From the NCBI RefSeq assembly GCF_011397635.1, contig NC_064770.1, positions 7,588,826 to 7,652,825 on the forward strand: 64,000 nt of DNA, given 5' to 3'. The DNA is from Epinephelus fuscoguttatus (lineage: Eukaryota; Chordata; Actinopteri; Perciformes; Serranidae). Positions 12,880-25,351 of this stretch are shown one piece after another. Numbering within the stretch: the stretch's first letter is position 1; the number at the start of each line of letters is the position of its first letter. Position numbers and translations under genes: made by a program. The notes under the pieces are model-generated. The model did not search any database and was not told where the DNA came from. It was given only the letters and a program-made list of their open reading frames with translations.

Positions 12880-12952
12880 AGCACGTTGTAACTGTGTTTT
12901 GAAAAGTGCTATACAAATAAACTTTATTTTTATTATTGTTTTTTAGTCTGTA
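12880..12952 (+). repeat. LINE 3'-tail fragment, arm A copy
   Basis: TTTGAAAAGTGCTATACAAA followed by an AATAAA-type end and a TTATT-rich run. The inverted counterpart is at about 50570-50640 in arm B, so the insertion predates the duplication. Confidence 0.6.
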
Positions 12953-13880
12953 GATTTCAGGAACACAACTCAAGAACTTCTTGCAGCTAATATAGTTATG
13001 CCATTAAACCACCTCAAACTTTATCCATATTTATTATTCAATCAACTCGTGATGAATTAAGGTCTGACATTTACAAGCTAAATGGTTGGACAAGCTGTTA
13101 ATTTAGGCCTATCTTATAAATAATGTCCAAGTTATAATGACCCTTTCAATCATACTTCAGTTCTCTGATCTATTTGTAAAAAGTGATGATAATAAACATC
13201 ATTGCTTCACACTAATGATGCTGCTTTGATAACAGAATATTCTTATTAGCTAAGCTATTCCTGAGACTGTGGTACTTCTTGAGGACCATGACGTCTTCCA
13301 TCTTTTGCTCCATGGAGCATTGAACAATACAATAAATAGGATGGGTGAGGTTAAATTGACATGTTTGAGCAAAGCAAAGACAGATCATCTAATGCATTCT
13401 TGAACTTTGAATAAAAACACTAATATCATCTGACCAGTTATTTTTAGTGGTGAAGTTAGAATTGTTTAATGGACAAATGGACAAACAGCTCAAATTCACA
13501 ATACAGACATTACTGCTGCTTGCAGCTACCCACAAGTTGCTTGTTCCCCATGTCAGGTGTCCCCCATATTTTGCCTTTTTATTGTCATTAAAGTATGTGT
13601 CCTCATACAACAGTTTGTATGATATCTTATGAATTTGTGTCCTAGAATGACATTACATAGTTAACATAAAGTTATGTAGGTCAGGTTTAGGAAAATAAAC
13701 GTGGTGATGACGAACGTGAAAGTAACTGTTCATCGAGTTGGTTTGACACAGCTCTCAACACCAGTTCACCTCAGAAAACAACCCAAACCTGGCAAATTTG
13801 TACAGCTCAGACCAGAAACCTTGTGAAAATTTAAATGACAAGATTGTGTGATAACATTAAAATCATTAAAATATTGGTAG

Positions 13881-14625
13881 TAGGGATGGGCATGAGTACT
13901 CGAGTACTCGAGTACTCATTTTGAACGTCAGTATTCGTTACACATATTGAGATTTGAGTACTCGCATTTCATTGGACGGGGTGCAGTCACGTGCGCAGCC
14001 GCATACAACACAGACACAGGTAAGCCCTGTCACTTGACCCCGAAGAAGTTGAAGAGTGTCGTTTGTAAGTATTTTGAAAAGATCGACGAAACAACCGTGG
14101 AGCGTAAGCTGTGTAATATCAAACTAGCTTATCACAGAACAACCAGTTCTATGCTCAACCATTTGCACATCAAGCGCAAAGAGAAGAATGCGGAGACGGA
14201 CAGTAGGCAGCCTCCTATCACCAGTTGTGTTAGCAGTGCTAGCAAATGCCGCTGTGATGCTGCAAGAGCAGAGAAGATAACCCAGATTCTAACATAGATG
14301 CTCACTACAGATATGCTCCCGTTAAGCTTCGTTGAGGGTGAGGGGTTTATCGAGTCAGAGTTTAAACCACCATTGCGGTGAACAGCAACTTCGAGAGTGG
14401 AGAGGATGTATGAGGAAGGTGTGGAGAAACTGAGGGATAATCTGCAAAATACCGACAAGGTGGCTATTACTACAGTACTACAGACTCGTGGACAGCTCTG
14501 ACCATGTGAATGTGACCCTATTCTAATGTGTTTTTTTGGGTTTTTTTTTTGTGAGTTCTCGAGTACTCATCAATAATCTAATGAGATTACTCAAATATGG
14601 AAATTACTTAGAATGCCCATCCCTA
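13881..14625 (+). mobile_element. Non-autonomous hAT element with perfect 8-bp TSD
   Basis: The element starts TAGGGATGGGCATGAGTACT and ends with ATGCCCATCCCTA, giving inverted ends. It is flanked by ATTGGTAG at 13873-13880 and 14626-14633, a perfect 8-bp target duplication as made by hAT transposases. Arm C (about 55700-55712) shows the uninterrupted site with one ATTGGTAG, so the boundaries are firm. The inside holds a BED-finger fragment. The subterminal GAGTACTCGAGTACTCGAG repeat is typical of ZBED-type hAT ends. Confidence 0.93.
13985..14297 (+). pseudogene. BED zinc-finger fragment of a ZBED-type hAT transposase
   Basis: An open frame contains KLKSVVCKYFEKIDETTVER, then KLCNIKLAYHRTTSSMLNHL and HIKRKE, the BED-finger region found at the N-terminus of ZBED-type hAT transposases. 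The first Cys of the usual CxxC pair appears replaced (VERKLC), so the finger is probably not functional. The catalytic and dimerisation domains are absent, so the element would depend on a transposase elsewhere. Confidence 0.75.
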
Positions 14626-15937
14626 ATTGGTAGTGACATTTTAGCACCCTGACCCTAATTACCCAAATCTATGCCTATGCTATATCTGCTGTGTGACTAC
14701 ATTACAACAAAAATGTCATTTTAAATTGTAAGAAAAGTAGGCCTATACTTCCATGGCTTACAGGTGCAGTGAAAATAGTTAACATGACAAAATATTTACA
14801 ATATGTCTATCAATAGAAACCAACCAATCAATCACACATGTTAAATGTCTATGTTTGCTCACATCCATATTGAGCCACCGTCAGTTAATAGTGTTACCAG
14901 ATCATTCATGGATGTTACAGGTGCGAGAGAGGTTTAAGGCATGCCATGTCTCAGCTGTCATTACAGGGTAAATGTGTGCTTTTTCAAAGCCATTGAAGTC
15001 AGTGGATAAAGCAACAGAGTAAGCGCCCATATTGTCAATGAGAAACCAGTCGCCCACATGCAGCTCAGGAATCCAGCAGCTGTCGGTTACTTTGTCAATG
15101 CTGTCGCAGGTTGGACCCCAGATAACAGAGCAGTATCTCTGCTCACTGCTCTTAACAGCCTGCACAGACATTGAAATAGAAAATCTACATAACACTGGCT
15201 ATTGTATTTTCCCACAGTTTTTCCCTTTCAATCTCAGCAAAAAAGGAAGGACAGAATTTTTTGTGAAATAACCCCTATCTTAAACCTTCAGTAGATACCA
15301 TGCTCAAGAAAAGTTATAAATTTGAACTGTTTGAACATAAAAAACTTTGTTATTGAATGTAATCTGGTGTTTTGCAGAGTTGTCCAATATTGATGTCCTC
15401 ATCTGGTGATAGGAATGATATTTACCCTTTGAAGGTATGGTTCCACCTTGGTGTGAGCAGCATCATTGATAAGGCAATTCAGGGAGCCATACACCCCATC
15501 ATTAATGTAGTACATCATCATTCGGTCAGGGCTGTTTTCCTCAGCGTCTAGGAAAAAAAAACATGCAAAATAAATTAATGTCACTAAAATGGAAACCATA
15601 CAGTATTTTTGCAAAGATGTTGAAAATAATACTAAATATGATGGAAATTATCCTTTTTATATTTGGTCCCTCTAGCCCTCCACCACATGCATCCATGGGG
15701 CTCTGCACACAGTGAGGAACTACAAGCCTGCGATTGTGCTCACTCAGAGACTGAGCATGATATCTACTGAAGATTAATCTTGATGTAGTTGTGCCATCGC
15801 ACACATCTAATAGTTATCACCCACACAGTATTTAAAATCAAGATGCATATAAATACATACACACTGTGTAGCCATGTTGTAATACTGGATGCTATATTAC
15901 CGCTACGTTCATCCGTATCATCTAAGATTACTCTTTT

Positions 15938-15939
15938 TG
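15938..15939 (-). other. 5-bp deletion causing a frameshift in ODC copy A
   Basis: Copies B and C read AATGTCATTGCCAAAAGAG here (coding sense); copy A reads AATGTCAAAAAGAG. The exon is 158 nt in A and 163 nt in B. The new frame ends at a TGA about eight codons on. Confidence 0.85.
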
Positions 15940-17040
15940 ACATTGGCTGCCAGTGTGAAGGCTGATTCCACATAGTATCTGCCTGGTTCTGCAATAATCT
16001 GCACCCCACTGTCAGGAGGGAAGAATTCATCCAATGCTCCATTAATGACTTCAGAAAACTAGGAGGGAGAAACACAATTGGTTATTAGCATATTTCACAC
16101 GTATTCCTCCTCTATTCATATTACAAACATTTTGCTGAGACTTTAATACAGTAACCAGTATCACTGACATTACGGGCAAAAAAAGAAAGGGTTCTGCATG
16201 TGTTTCTGTGAAGTATGAGCCATGTAATTAGGAACTCAGGATGAAAACCAAATTATGAAGTTTTATGAAATGTCTCCATATAAAGAAACCTTTATAATAA
16301 AGATATCACAAAAGCATTAAAGATTTAAAGGACAAAGGTTTCCTAGAAGGGCCCTTGAGGGAAACCAGGGCACTTATAGGATTAGAAAACAGTATAAGTA
16401 ATTATTTGTGTCATAAGAATGATGAAGTGCTGTGCAACAATGAACAAGCCTTTTACCTCCTCAAATTTCACTTGAAAGTCATCTCTCCCAGGGAACCCTC
16501 CGCCAATATCCAACAGAGTCATCTGGAAGCCCAACAAATTCTGAAAAAACATCAGTTCTACTTTTTAATAAGGCACCATTTATAAAGGGTTTATGAAACA
16601 TATACTCATACAACAGGTTGATGTATTTTATGAAAATGCACATACAGTGATTTATATGATATCTAACAAATTAGTGCCTACTGAATGGAAGCATCACGTT
16701 ATGTGCTTAACGTAAAGTTAAGAAGGTTAGGTTAGGTGGCAACATCCTTAAAATAACTCAAAGCTCACTTGATTTTACACAGGACATGAACACTGGTCTC
16801 CTGGGGCAAAGTCCTGTTTTTGTTTGACCCATCCACCACTCCAACCTGCCTTCAGAAAAAGTGGGCGATATACAAATTCTGGTGCATTACTTTTTCTAGG
16901 TTTACTTATGAACAGTGCATGAGAACAGCCTGAAGTTTGGACTTCTGGTCTGAGTGGTGTAGAAAAGTGTTTATGACAAGCTCCCAATGGGACCCATATA
17001 TTTTAAAAATTTAGTAAGTCTGTGGAGTTATACAGTCTGG

Positions 17041-17480
17041 CTGTAAGTGGACAAAAGTACTATCTGAAGAAAATGCTCCACAACCGAGGACACCAAATCA
17101 ATATAGCCCATGCTGATACTAATGCAGTGATGGGTCATGTGGAAGAATACTGAAAACAGATGGACCAGTTTTGGGCTACGTTAAGAATTAATGCTGAAAG
17201 GCATTAATTTCAGGGTTTCCTGGAACCACTTCACAGAGTTGGAGGCTGCTGGTAGCTGTCATTCAGATTCTGTTATTACCCTGGAGAAAGAGTTGCAGAC
17301 TATGAGAAGAGATTTGTCAATATGAAAAGAACAACGCAAAGACTTGGAGGCAAGATCATTCTGATCATGAATTCACTGAAATATTCGCATCATCGGTGTG
17401 CTCATTGGAGGTTTTTGAAAATGACAGACAGACATTTCATGTTGTGGCTGACCTATAGGAAACGTTAATCCTCGGTTGGA
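17041..17480 (+). other. Conserved intron-5 block, arm A copy
   Basis: A block of about 440 bp in the intron between the fifth and sixth listed exons of copy A. It recurs at equivalent places in copies B and C (about 45100-45560 and 62440-62900). On the strand opposite to ODC it has partly open frames with a repeated phrase encoding [18 protein letters not shown] in two copies. I do not recognise it. Confidence 0.45.
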
Positions 17481-19918
17481 CTACGCTCCTAGACTTTGCA
17501 CACTGCACTATTTGCTGCACACCACCAGATGAACACATAGCTAGAGGCCTTTGCGGTAGAGAGATGTCATTATTTTTCCAAAAAAGTCATACAAATAGAA
17601 GAGGTCCCTAACTGTGCTGGTGGCTAACAACTAACAGTGCTAACTCTATAAAAAGCGCTTAACAACAACGCTCTTGTAGTAAGGCCCTGCTCCACACTCA
17701 CATAAATACACACATTTGTACAAGCTATAAAGTATAAGCACATTCTGATCTGAAGGGCCCCTGTGCTGAAGCAGTGCCTTTCTTTGTCTTGATAATGAAG
17801 GAAGATAAGTTATACAGTTTTGCTTTGCTCACACAGATTTAGTCTGGCTATCACTGCTTTGTGATTGCAAATCATCACAACAAACCTGATCAATGGTTAG
17901 CCTATATCTCGAAACATGTAAATGTGCTGTGGTTTTGTGATGTTCTATTGCTATGATGATGACTTACCGCTATGTCAAAGACACGTCGGGCATCTGCTAT
18001 GGCCTGCTTGAACGCCAAACTTCCAGTGCACCCGCTGCCTACATGAAAGCTGACCCCAGTGACCTCTAAGCCCAGCTCTCTAGCACGTTCCAGCAGCTTA
18101 CCAACCGACACAAGTCTGGCTCCAAACTTTGAGTTAAGTCTTAACAGTGATTTAGAGTCATCCACTGCAATGCGGAGCACAAGTCTGTAAAGGGATACAA
18201 AAGAATTAATCAATACTTTACATGACTTTACAATAATCACAGAAGCAGAAATATTAGTGGTTGTTCACTTACTTGGCTTTGGCGTGACACAGAGAAATTT
18301 TTAGGAGTTCATCCTCACTATCAAAAGTCATCATATCTACTCCATGAGCACAGGCATATTTGATGTGCGACAGTGGTTTGGTTGTGTGTGCGTAAATGAT
18401 TTTGTCAGGTGTCACTCCGAGGGACAGGGCCAGCTGGATCTCACCCTGTGTTTGACAAAACATGTTTCAAATGAGCAAACTGAGAGGGAAACAACCTTTG
18501 TCAGTAACAAAGATTGAGAAAAAAGCACAAAACACAAAGAACCACACAGACCTAGATTATCTTTGAAATAATTCATCAGTACCTTGCTAGCACAGTCGAA
18601 ACCAGTGTCCAGAGCACTCATCATCCTCAGAACTGCTGCTGTGTTGTTGCACTTCACTGCATAGAAAGGCTTGACTCGAGGTAATTCAGTAAGCCACCTG
18701 AGGTGCTTCTTAAACACACTGTCTAGATTTGCCACACAAAATGGTTCTTCACTTTCCTGAATGAATGAATAAATAAACAGTTAACATTTTATTTTGAAAA
18801 TGCACATCTCAAGAATCTCAACTATCACACAGTTACACAGAGATTTGTATTTAGTAAAACTTAAATGACATGATGTCTTTGATACTCACCACTGAACCAA
18901 GCTCTTTTATTTTATCTTCTATGAAATCATTGATGGACTGTCCTTTGTGTAAAATGTCAATGTCACAATGTTCAGGAGCCAGAGCATGCATGACTGATCC
19001 ATCTGTAGTTACCGCTGCTGCAAGGGATGGTAAGCAGTAAATGAATTCACTAATGCATTAATTAATGTTGTTAATAGGCTGAGGCTTATAAAGAAAGAGA
19101 ACGCTTTCTGCTTTGTCTGTCTTTGTTTGTAGCTACTTATCTTCAATATGCAGTGGTACAAAGAGGACAACAACTACAGGTAAAAGTCCTGCATTCAGAA
19201 AATTACATGAGTAAAAATATAAATGTTATGAACAAAATGTACTTAAAGCATCAAAAGTCAAAGCATCTCACTGTGCAGTGAAATTTTACTGTCAGTGTTT
19301 CACTATTATACAGTATGTGATTCTTTGGATTAATATTACACTTGCATTAACGTCTATGTTGCATTTGTATAATTTAAACTCCTTTATATACTGTTGAATG
19401 GTTTAATCTACAGCAGTACATCAAATTCCATGAGATCATCATAAATCTCTAAAGAGTCAACTTTCATGGTGTCAGAAAAACAGCCCTGTGTTCAGTTTTG
19501 TGACAATGCATTTTTCAGCTGATCCAAGAGGGTTTTTAAATAGTTTATTCATCTTAAGAAGTAGGAGAATTTTCTCAACAATTAAAGGAACACTTCATCC
19601 TCCAATATCACAAACATTGAAATTCAAATTTAACAAATTTGGAGATGCATAGTTTTCACTAGACAGAAGAGGATAAAAAAACTAAAAAAGTAAATGCAGT
19701 GAAGTAAAGAGGTGGAGTAGATATATAAAGATCCATGAAATGTAAATACAAAAGTAAAGTACATGTATCTTGAATTTAAGAACAGTATTTGAGTAAATGT
19801 GCATTCCATTACTGAAATTATGTCGTGCAAATAGTTATCAAATATTAAAATGTACCCATTACATTCACATGCCTCACACATAATATCATATTAAACAGAG
19901 AAGTGTTTTTCATCTTAC

Positions 19919-20002
19919 CTGTATTCTCCTCCACATTTCGTAACCCAAAAACTCTCAGATGTTTTCGAATAAGTCTTATGGCAGCAGTTCTAAGAACCAT
20001 AA
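19919..20002 (-). other. Putative 5' exon of ODC copy A
   Basis: An 84-nt block bounded by an acceptor-like TTACTTTCAG and a donor ACAG/GTAAGATG on the minus strand, upstream of the first listed coding exon. In A an ATG directly follows the acceptor and stays in frame with the next exon, giving a 38-residue basic N-terminal extension. In arm B that ATG is CTG and the exon has a net 4-bp deletion, so I treat it as 5' UTR. Confidence 0.5.
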
Positions 20003-20779
20003 CTGAAAGTAAGTAAACAAGTACTGAGACTCATATCCAAAGTGAAATGTGACAGCATGACATACTGGTTTTGTTAGCTCACTACTGACATTACTGCACT
20101 TACTGTCTGAAAACAAACAATGTCACACCTTGATTCCCTTGTCCCTTATTAACATGGAATCATATAAACAGTATAGATACTTATATTGTTAGAACTGTGT
20201 AAATACAATTGCATGTTTATTACTGAGGTCATAGTTAAAGGTGATGTTGTACTAGACTATAATGTTTTAAGAGGTATTTAAATTTTTTTGTCCCTACTTA
20301 CGGTCCATACATGGGGTCACAGTATGAGAAACTCCTCTGAAAATCATGCAGTCCAGTACAACAACACCCCTAACTTAAGTGCTAAATGATAAAATAAATT
20401 CATTCCTATATGACAGTGTCAACAAAAAAGACAACTAGATTGTACAGATATATCTAAAAGAGTGGCCACTAATAATATACACTGAACTAGAATTTAAATG
20501 CAAAGCTTTTTGTTTTAGCTCCCATTTCTCACACGTTGAAATGGAATCTCAAGCTTTTGTTCATGCACACAAAGAATTTGTTTCTCTCAAATTTTGGTCC
20601 CACATTTATTAAAATCCATGTTTGTGTTTACGTCTCCTTTTCCAGAATAATCCATCCACTCCACAGGAATATCATATTAAGATGCTGATTAAAGGTCAGC
20701 CCTCAGATGATGATCACAATAAAAGGCCACACTAAAATGTGCAGTTTTATCTTGGAAAAAGACATTTATTAGGATTTCA

Positions 20780-21740
20780 CATGACAAAGCATTTGTTGGT
20801 CATGGATATTTTAAAGAATTGGTCAGTATTTCTAAATGGGTAACATGTTTGGTGAGTATGCAGGGCATGCAGGAACTTGGATGTGTTCAGCTTCCAGGAG
20901 TTGTGTGCATATCCTTGCAACATGGGGCCATGTATTATCATGCTGCGATATGACTTCATGGTGATGGATGAATAGCATAACAATGGGTCTCATCACTGCA
21001 TCTCTGTGGACTCAAACTACCATCAATAAATGCACCCTTGTTCATCCGTAGCTCATGCCAGCCCATAGCATAACATAGGTGTCACCATGGAGCACTCTGT
21101 TTACAATTGCTGGCATTGGCAAACCACTCGCCTCCATGACCACTCGCCTCTGGACCCCAGGAAGAATAGTCTTCACTTCGGTGAAGACTAATGGGGATCC
21201 ATAATAAAACATAAAACATGACACTGTCTTCCATCTCCCCATAACAGTGTGAACAAGCAATCACCAGTGAAAGGAACTCTTCTTCACAGTGCCAGACACC
21301 CTTCATGGTGAGCAGTTGTCCACTCAAGTTGGTTACGACAAACTGTTGTAAGGTGGTGAGGATGATAAGCATGCAGATGAGCTTCCCTGAGATGGTTTCT
21401 GGCAGTTTGTGCAGAAATCTTTCAGATGTGCAAACTTAATATTGCATCAGCTGTTCACGTGGCTGGTTTCAGACGATCTTGCAAGTGAAGATGCAAGATG
21501 TGGAGGTCCTGAGCTGGTGGGGTTACATGTGGCCTGCTGTTGCTGAAAAGCTGGACATAATATTGGAGACAGCTTATTGTAGTGAAATACACATTCAGTT
21601 CATGGGCAACCGTTCTTTTAGACACTCCTGCAGTCAGCATGCCCATGGCACACATTTTAGAGAGGCCATTTGTTGTAACAATCCCAAGGCACAGCTGTGT
21701 TGTACTGATGCTGTTTAACATTTGTTCATAAATACAAACA
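20780..21740 (-). pseudogene. Tc1-like transposase pseudogene, arm A
   Basis: Minus-strand frames show Tc1-type blocks in order: MLTAGVSKRTVAHELNVYFT (helix-turn-helix region, near 21640), PAQDLHILHLHLQDRLKPAT (near 21480-21510), VNRVLHGDTYVMLWAGMSYG (near 21042-21100, around the second catalytic Asp) and decayed C-terminal sequence to about 20800. Stops and frame changes make it inactive, and a retroelement tail (21150-21206) interrupts it. It lies upstream of ODC copy A. The same element is in arm B, where the LINE at 38228-41537 splits it, so it predates the duplication. Confidence 0.75.
21150..21206 (+). repeat. LINE 3'-tail-like fragment with hairpin core
   Basis: TGGACCCCAGGAAGAATAG, then the hairpin GTCTTCACTTCGGTGAAGAC, then TAATGGGGATCCATAATAAA. 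It is the same design as the fragment near 960-1095, here on the plus strand inside the Tc1 pseudogene. Confidence 0.5.
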
Positions 21741-22619
21741 CCATATAAAAAAGCAAACATAAATCTGTTCGTAAAGTGTTTGAGTGCACATGTAGAGATA
21801 AATCTGTGTCTATAAATGTTTAATATTAATGATGTCCAGTTGTCCTGGAATAACATTTTTATTATTTTCTCACTGCACATTAAAAAGAAAACATCTGTAT
21901 TGATTATTAAAAGTAGCTTTTTTTTTGTTAGCAAATAATTCAAAATATTACTTTTCTACATTACCAGCAGTGTTAGAGCTGCTTTATTTCATGCATATAA
22001 TGGTTACGTTAGAAGAGTTTGTTGTGTCAGTCCCAGGTTGGATTTAAACTCTGAATGAGTCCATGATGTCTGACCCTTACTGAACTCTGCTCCCTGACAA
22101 ACATTAGTGGTGTTTGCAAACTGCATTGCATCAGTCTGTCTCCATCAGTAATCAGTATAACTCTTTTTATGGCCACCTCTCCCCATTCCAACCTTTGTCA
22201 AACCACACATGTAGCTCACAGTGTTCCATATTTGATCACTTAACCATGGCGATCACACCCTGATCAACACCCCAAACAATCCACATTTCACTGCCACTGT
22301 GATGAATGACTTTGACAATGACAGCAGTGTTGCAGAGAGCCAACCTGTCACTCATCAGAAAATCTGTCACCAGTAATCTACCCCTGCAGATCAGTTAAGT
22401 AAACCAGTTTATCTCCAGCTCTGATCACTTACCAAGACAATTATTTATCAGGTTCTTCAGGAGCATCAGGTGCACGGAAGGTACTGCATACTTAAACAAC
22501 TAGTATCACACTTTTGATGAGATGATGGATTGTACCCAGTCTATGATTGTACATTATGACTTTAATAAACTGAAACAAACTGAAGGAGAGGATGTGTCAT
22601 GAGGTGTTGATACTCTTTC

Positions 22620-24455
22620 TCGTGTGGACACACAAAAGCAGAGGCCATAGTTACTGATGTGCTAGCACTGGCCTCCGTGCAGACCTGTTTAAGTGAGTTA
22701 AATAGGCTGATGGTGCAAGATGACAAGGATGGTCACGTGCCATTTTTTTCTGTGGCCTCAGATGTCTCAAATCATGGCACAACAAATTGTTCCCTCTGTC
22801 TGTGAGATACTGGACACCAGAGCTGGGTTTGAAAAACAGGATAATTGATTTCTATGAGGATAGTGATGAGTCATCTGCTACCATACATCGCAAGACAACA
22901 AGCAAATTAAGAGAAAATTACCTACAACTGGACAAGATCTCAGCATACACTGCTGATAATTCAAGTGTTAATTATTGCAAAAACAATTCTGTTTTCCAGA
23001 AGTCGAAAGCAGATAACGGTGGCATCATAAAAGCAAACTGTATGGCTCATGTAGTCCATAACTGTGCAAAACATGCTGGTGACAGACTGGATATTGACAT
23101 CAAGTCCACAGTGAACAAAATATTCAGTCACTTTGCAGCATCTGCAAAACGTACTGCAGAACTGAAATCAGTGTTTGCCTTCGTGGAAGAGGAGTATCAG
23201 GCTGTTTTAGACATGTACCTACTAGATGGTTAGTCTATGGCCTGCTGTCAAAAGGCTACATGACAACGGGAACTGCCCATTGGTTCAACAGCCCATTGGT
23301 TCAACAGCCCATTGGTTCAACATCCCATTGTTCCGACCATATTAAACTCATTATTCCGAAGTCCGTTCTGAAATCATCATGATGCCCTGTGGTTAAGGTC
23401 TGGTTAGGTTTAGGCACAAAAACACTTGGTTAGGGTCAGGAAAAGATCATGGTGTGGGTTAAAATGAAAAAGAAAGTGACAAACACATAAGCCGTGAGCC
23501 TGCTCCGCCTCAAGCCGGTCGTGGCGCACCATACGCCCGCAGCGAGCCGTTCAGCACCGCGGACAGTCGGACTCATGGGATGTCGAACCAATGACATGGA
23601 CCCCATGACAACTGGACAGCTATCAAGAGCTAATTTCTCCCACTGGGAGAGGATCACTGCCCAGAGTCACTGTGGAAGCTGTTTAGAAATGAGCAGGATG
23701 GCGATGGCCAGACCATTATGCTACAGGTTTACCTGTCTTTCCTCAATAATGGCTTAAAGACCTTCCATGACATTGTGCTGCAACTGGAAAGAGAGGACAT
23801 ACACTCTCAAAACAAAGCTTCAGTACCACCAGATGGATATTTTCTTTGGAATGGAAACCAGCAAAACCCTCCAACAGTTTCCAGACCAAAGGGCAGCAGC
23901 AATCAAGAGTGATCTTTTGCATTTCTACGAGGCAGCACTCAGTTAACTTGAAAAGTGGTATGATTTTTCAGACAGCTACCAGAAGATTGTTGCAAGCTTG
24001 GCACTGAAGAGCAACTCCACATTCTCCCATCACTGTGATGCAGCTGAGGTCCTTCAGATACAAAAGAAACTGGACATGGATGAACTGTATGAAGAATACT
24101 GTGTGACTTTACCATGCCAGAAGGAAATTGTGGACAAAAGTGCTCCTGTTTTTGAGAAGTAATCAATCCTGCTTCAAGCACAAAGACACCAAATACAACT
24201 GCTATTGCATCCTTTCTCTTCAGCATCCCAGTCACAAATGCCTCTGTGGAGAGAGCGTTTTCCCCAATGTCAGCAGCATGGACTGACCAATGCAACCAAT
24301 GCTCTGGGGACCTTACCAAGAGTGAAATTCAAGTCAAATGCAACTTTGGATACAGTTGTAAGGAATTCTATACCTATGCACTGAAGGAGAAGGCCTTACT
24401 CGAGGCAGTCAGTCAAACAAAAAGTACACAGCCAAGAAGATCACCTAAGGTAAGA
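22620..24455 (+). pseudogene. hAT-superfamily transposase pseudogene
   Basis: Plus-strand pieces include FFSVASDVSNHG (near 22745, a catalytic Asp region), RYWTPELGLKNRIIDFYEDS (near 22805), AYTADNSSVNYCKNNSVFQK (near 22945), ANCMAHVVHNCAKHAGDRLD (near 23035) and the C-terminal hAT dimerisation motif NASVERAFSPMSAAW (near 24240). The layout resembles the KIAA1586-like hAT group. A frameshift near 22780, a stop near 23232, a MITE insertion at 23268-23603 and a stop near 24162 show it is inactive. After the MITE the reading continues from the same His-Asp-Asn context, so one gene was split. Confidence 0.78.
23268..23603 (+). mobile_element. Mutator-like MITE with 9-bp TSD inside hAT pseudogene
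   Basis: Flanked by a perfect 9-bp repeat CATGACAAC (23259-23267 and 23604-23612). Ends are GGGAACTGCCCATTGGTTC and, inverted, GGGTCCATGTCATTGGTTC. A 9-bp target duplication is the hallmark of Mutator-like elements. The inside is non-coding, with CATTGGTTCRACA repeats near the left end. A second copy, in the same orientation, is at 30255-30596. Confidence 0.85.
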
Positions 24456-25351
24456 AACTTAGTGTTGATATTTGGAATGAATATTGTGGCCCTCCAGTGT
24501 GATACTGGATTTTAATGATTTAATCTATTTTTGTGTGTCAACCAGGTGCTCTCCATGGTGCCAAAAATGCATAGTATGTGGATTTACCTGTTTATTTTGT
24601 GGTAATGGACAAAACTAAAAAGACTTAAAATTTAGTGTGCCTTCCACCTGACCAGCTTTGGTTTGTATTCATGTGGTGTTTGTTGAGATTTTAATCCCCT
24701 TTTTTTAAATTAAGTTTTTGCCTATTTTTAGCTCTGGAGGTTGAAATGAGAGACTTGAGGTGACAAAGGATGCTTTGGTAAAGTATGTGGATGTTTATTT
24801 TTTGGAAAACTCCACAGGATATTTATTTTATTTTATTCTATACTTATTTGTGTATTAGAATGCAAAACATTTGACCTATGTTCTGTGTATGGATGCACAA
24901 AGTTCTTAATTAGTTCTTAAATAATTTTAGGTTGACTGAAAACAAACAACTGTTAACTGTTGTGTGTCAGTTGTGCCTTTTTGTTTTATTGCACACAGAT
25001 TAGTTGACCTTTGAGAGTTGAGAACATGCAATTAACCTAGCTGATACTTTAAATGTATACAATCGGAATATCTCACAAGCTCTGTGAAACTTGAGGTTTC
25101 TTTTTTGAGTTTTTACAAGTAGATTTTTTCAGTTTTTACAAGTAGCATTTTCCTGTGACAAATGCATTTATTTCCCTTAACTGGAAAAATTCCATTTAAG
25201 AAAAAAGTTGTTGAAACCTCTCTGAGCAAAATAAATGCAAAAAATAAATGCCCAATACACAAATGTGCATACTGTGTGCAACGCTTGGTCTCAATAGAAA
25301 TGTTTATGTTTTATGATTAGATGGACATTGTTCAAAAATCTATGTTTCAGC

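Larger units (their letters stand above)
14902..18991 (-). pseudogene. Ornithine decarboxylase-like, copy A (frameshifted)
   Basis: ODC converts ornithine to putrescine in the cytosol using PLP. Minus-strand coding exons are 18991-18890, 18756-18583, 18445-18273, 18184-17968, 16540-16457, 16058-15901, 15547-15426 and 15159-14902, with GT/AG borders. The order matches vertebrate [11 protein letters not shown] (PLP lysine), [60 protein letters not shown] (catalytic Cys) and NMGAYSVAL. The start chosen aligns with the usual vertebrate N-terminus. Exon 7 lacks 5 bp present in copies B and C (junction at 15938/15939), which changes the frame and gives a stop a few codons later, removing the catalytic Cys exon. 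Sequencing error is the alternative. Confidence 0.85.
12550..22456 (-). repeat. Inverted-duplication arm A (carries ODC copy A)
   Basis: Reverse-complement matches to arm B continue through intergenic DNA, UTR-like exons, introns and coding exons. Outer-side examples are 12560-12720 against 50790-50945 and 13390-13640 against 49930-50070. Inner-side examples are 22020-22393 against 37360-37740 and 22383-22455 against 26290-26364. The inner arm end is at about 22456. The match extends far beyond the gene, so this is a segmental duplication and not a retrocopy. Confidence 0.85.

Noticed and set aside
19919-20002. Basic N-terminal extension in ODC copy A (MVLRTAAIRLIRKHLRVFGL) resembling a mitochondrial targeting peptide
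   Set aside because: The ATG is CTG in copy B and the exon has a frame-shifting net loss there. The next in-frame Met aligns with the normal vertebrate ODC start, so this is more likely 5' UTR.
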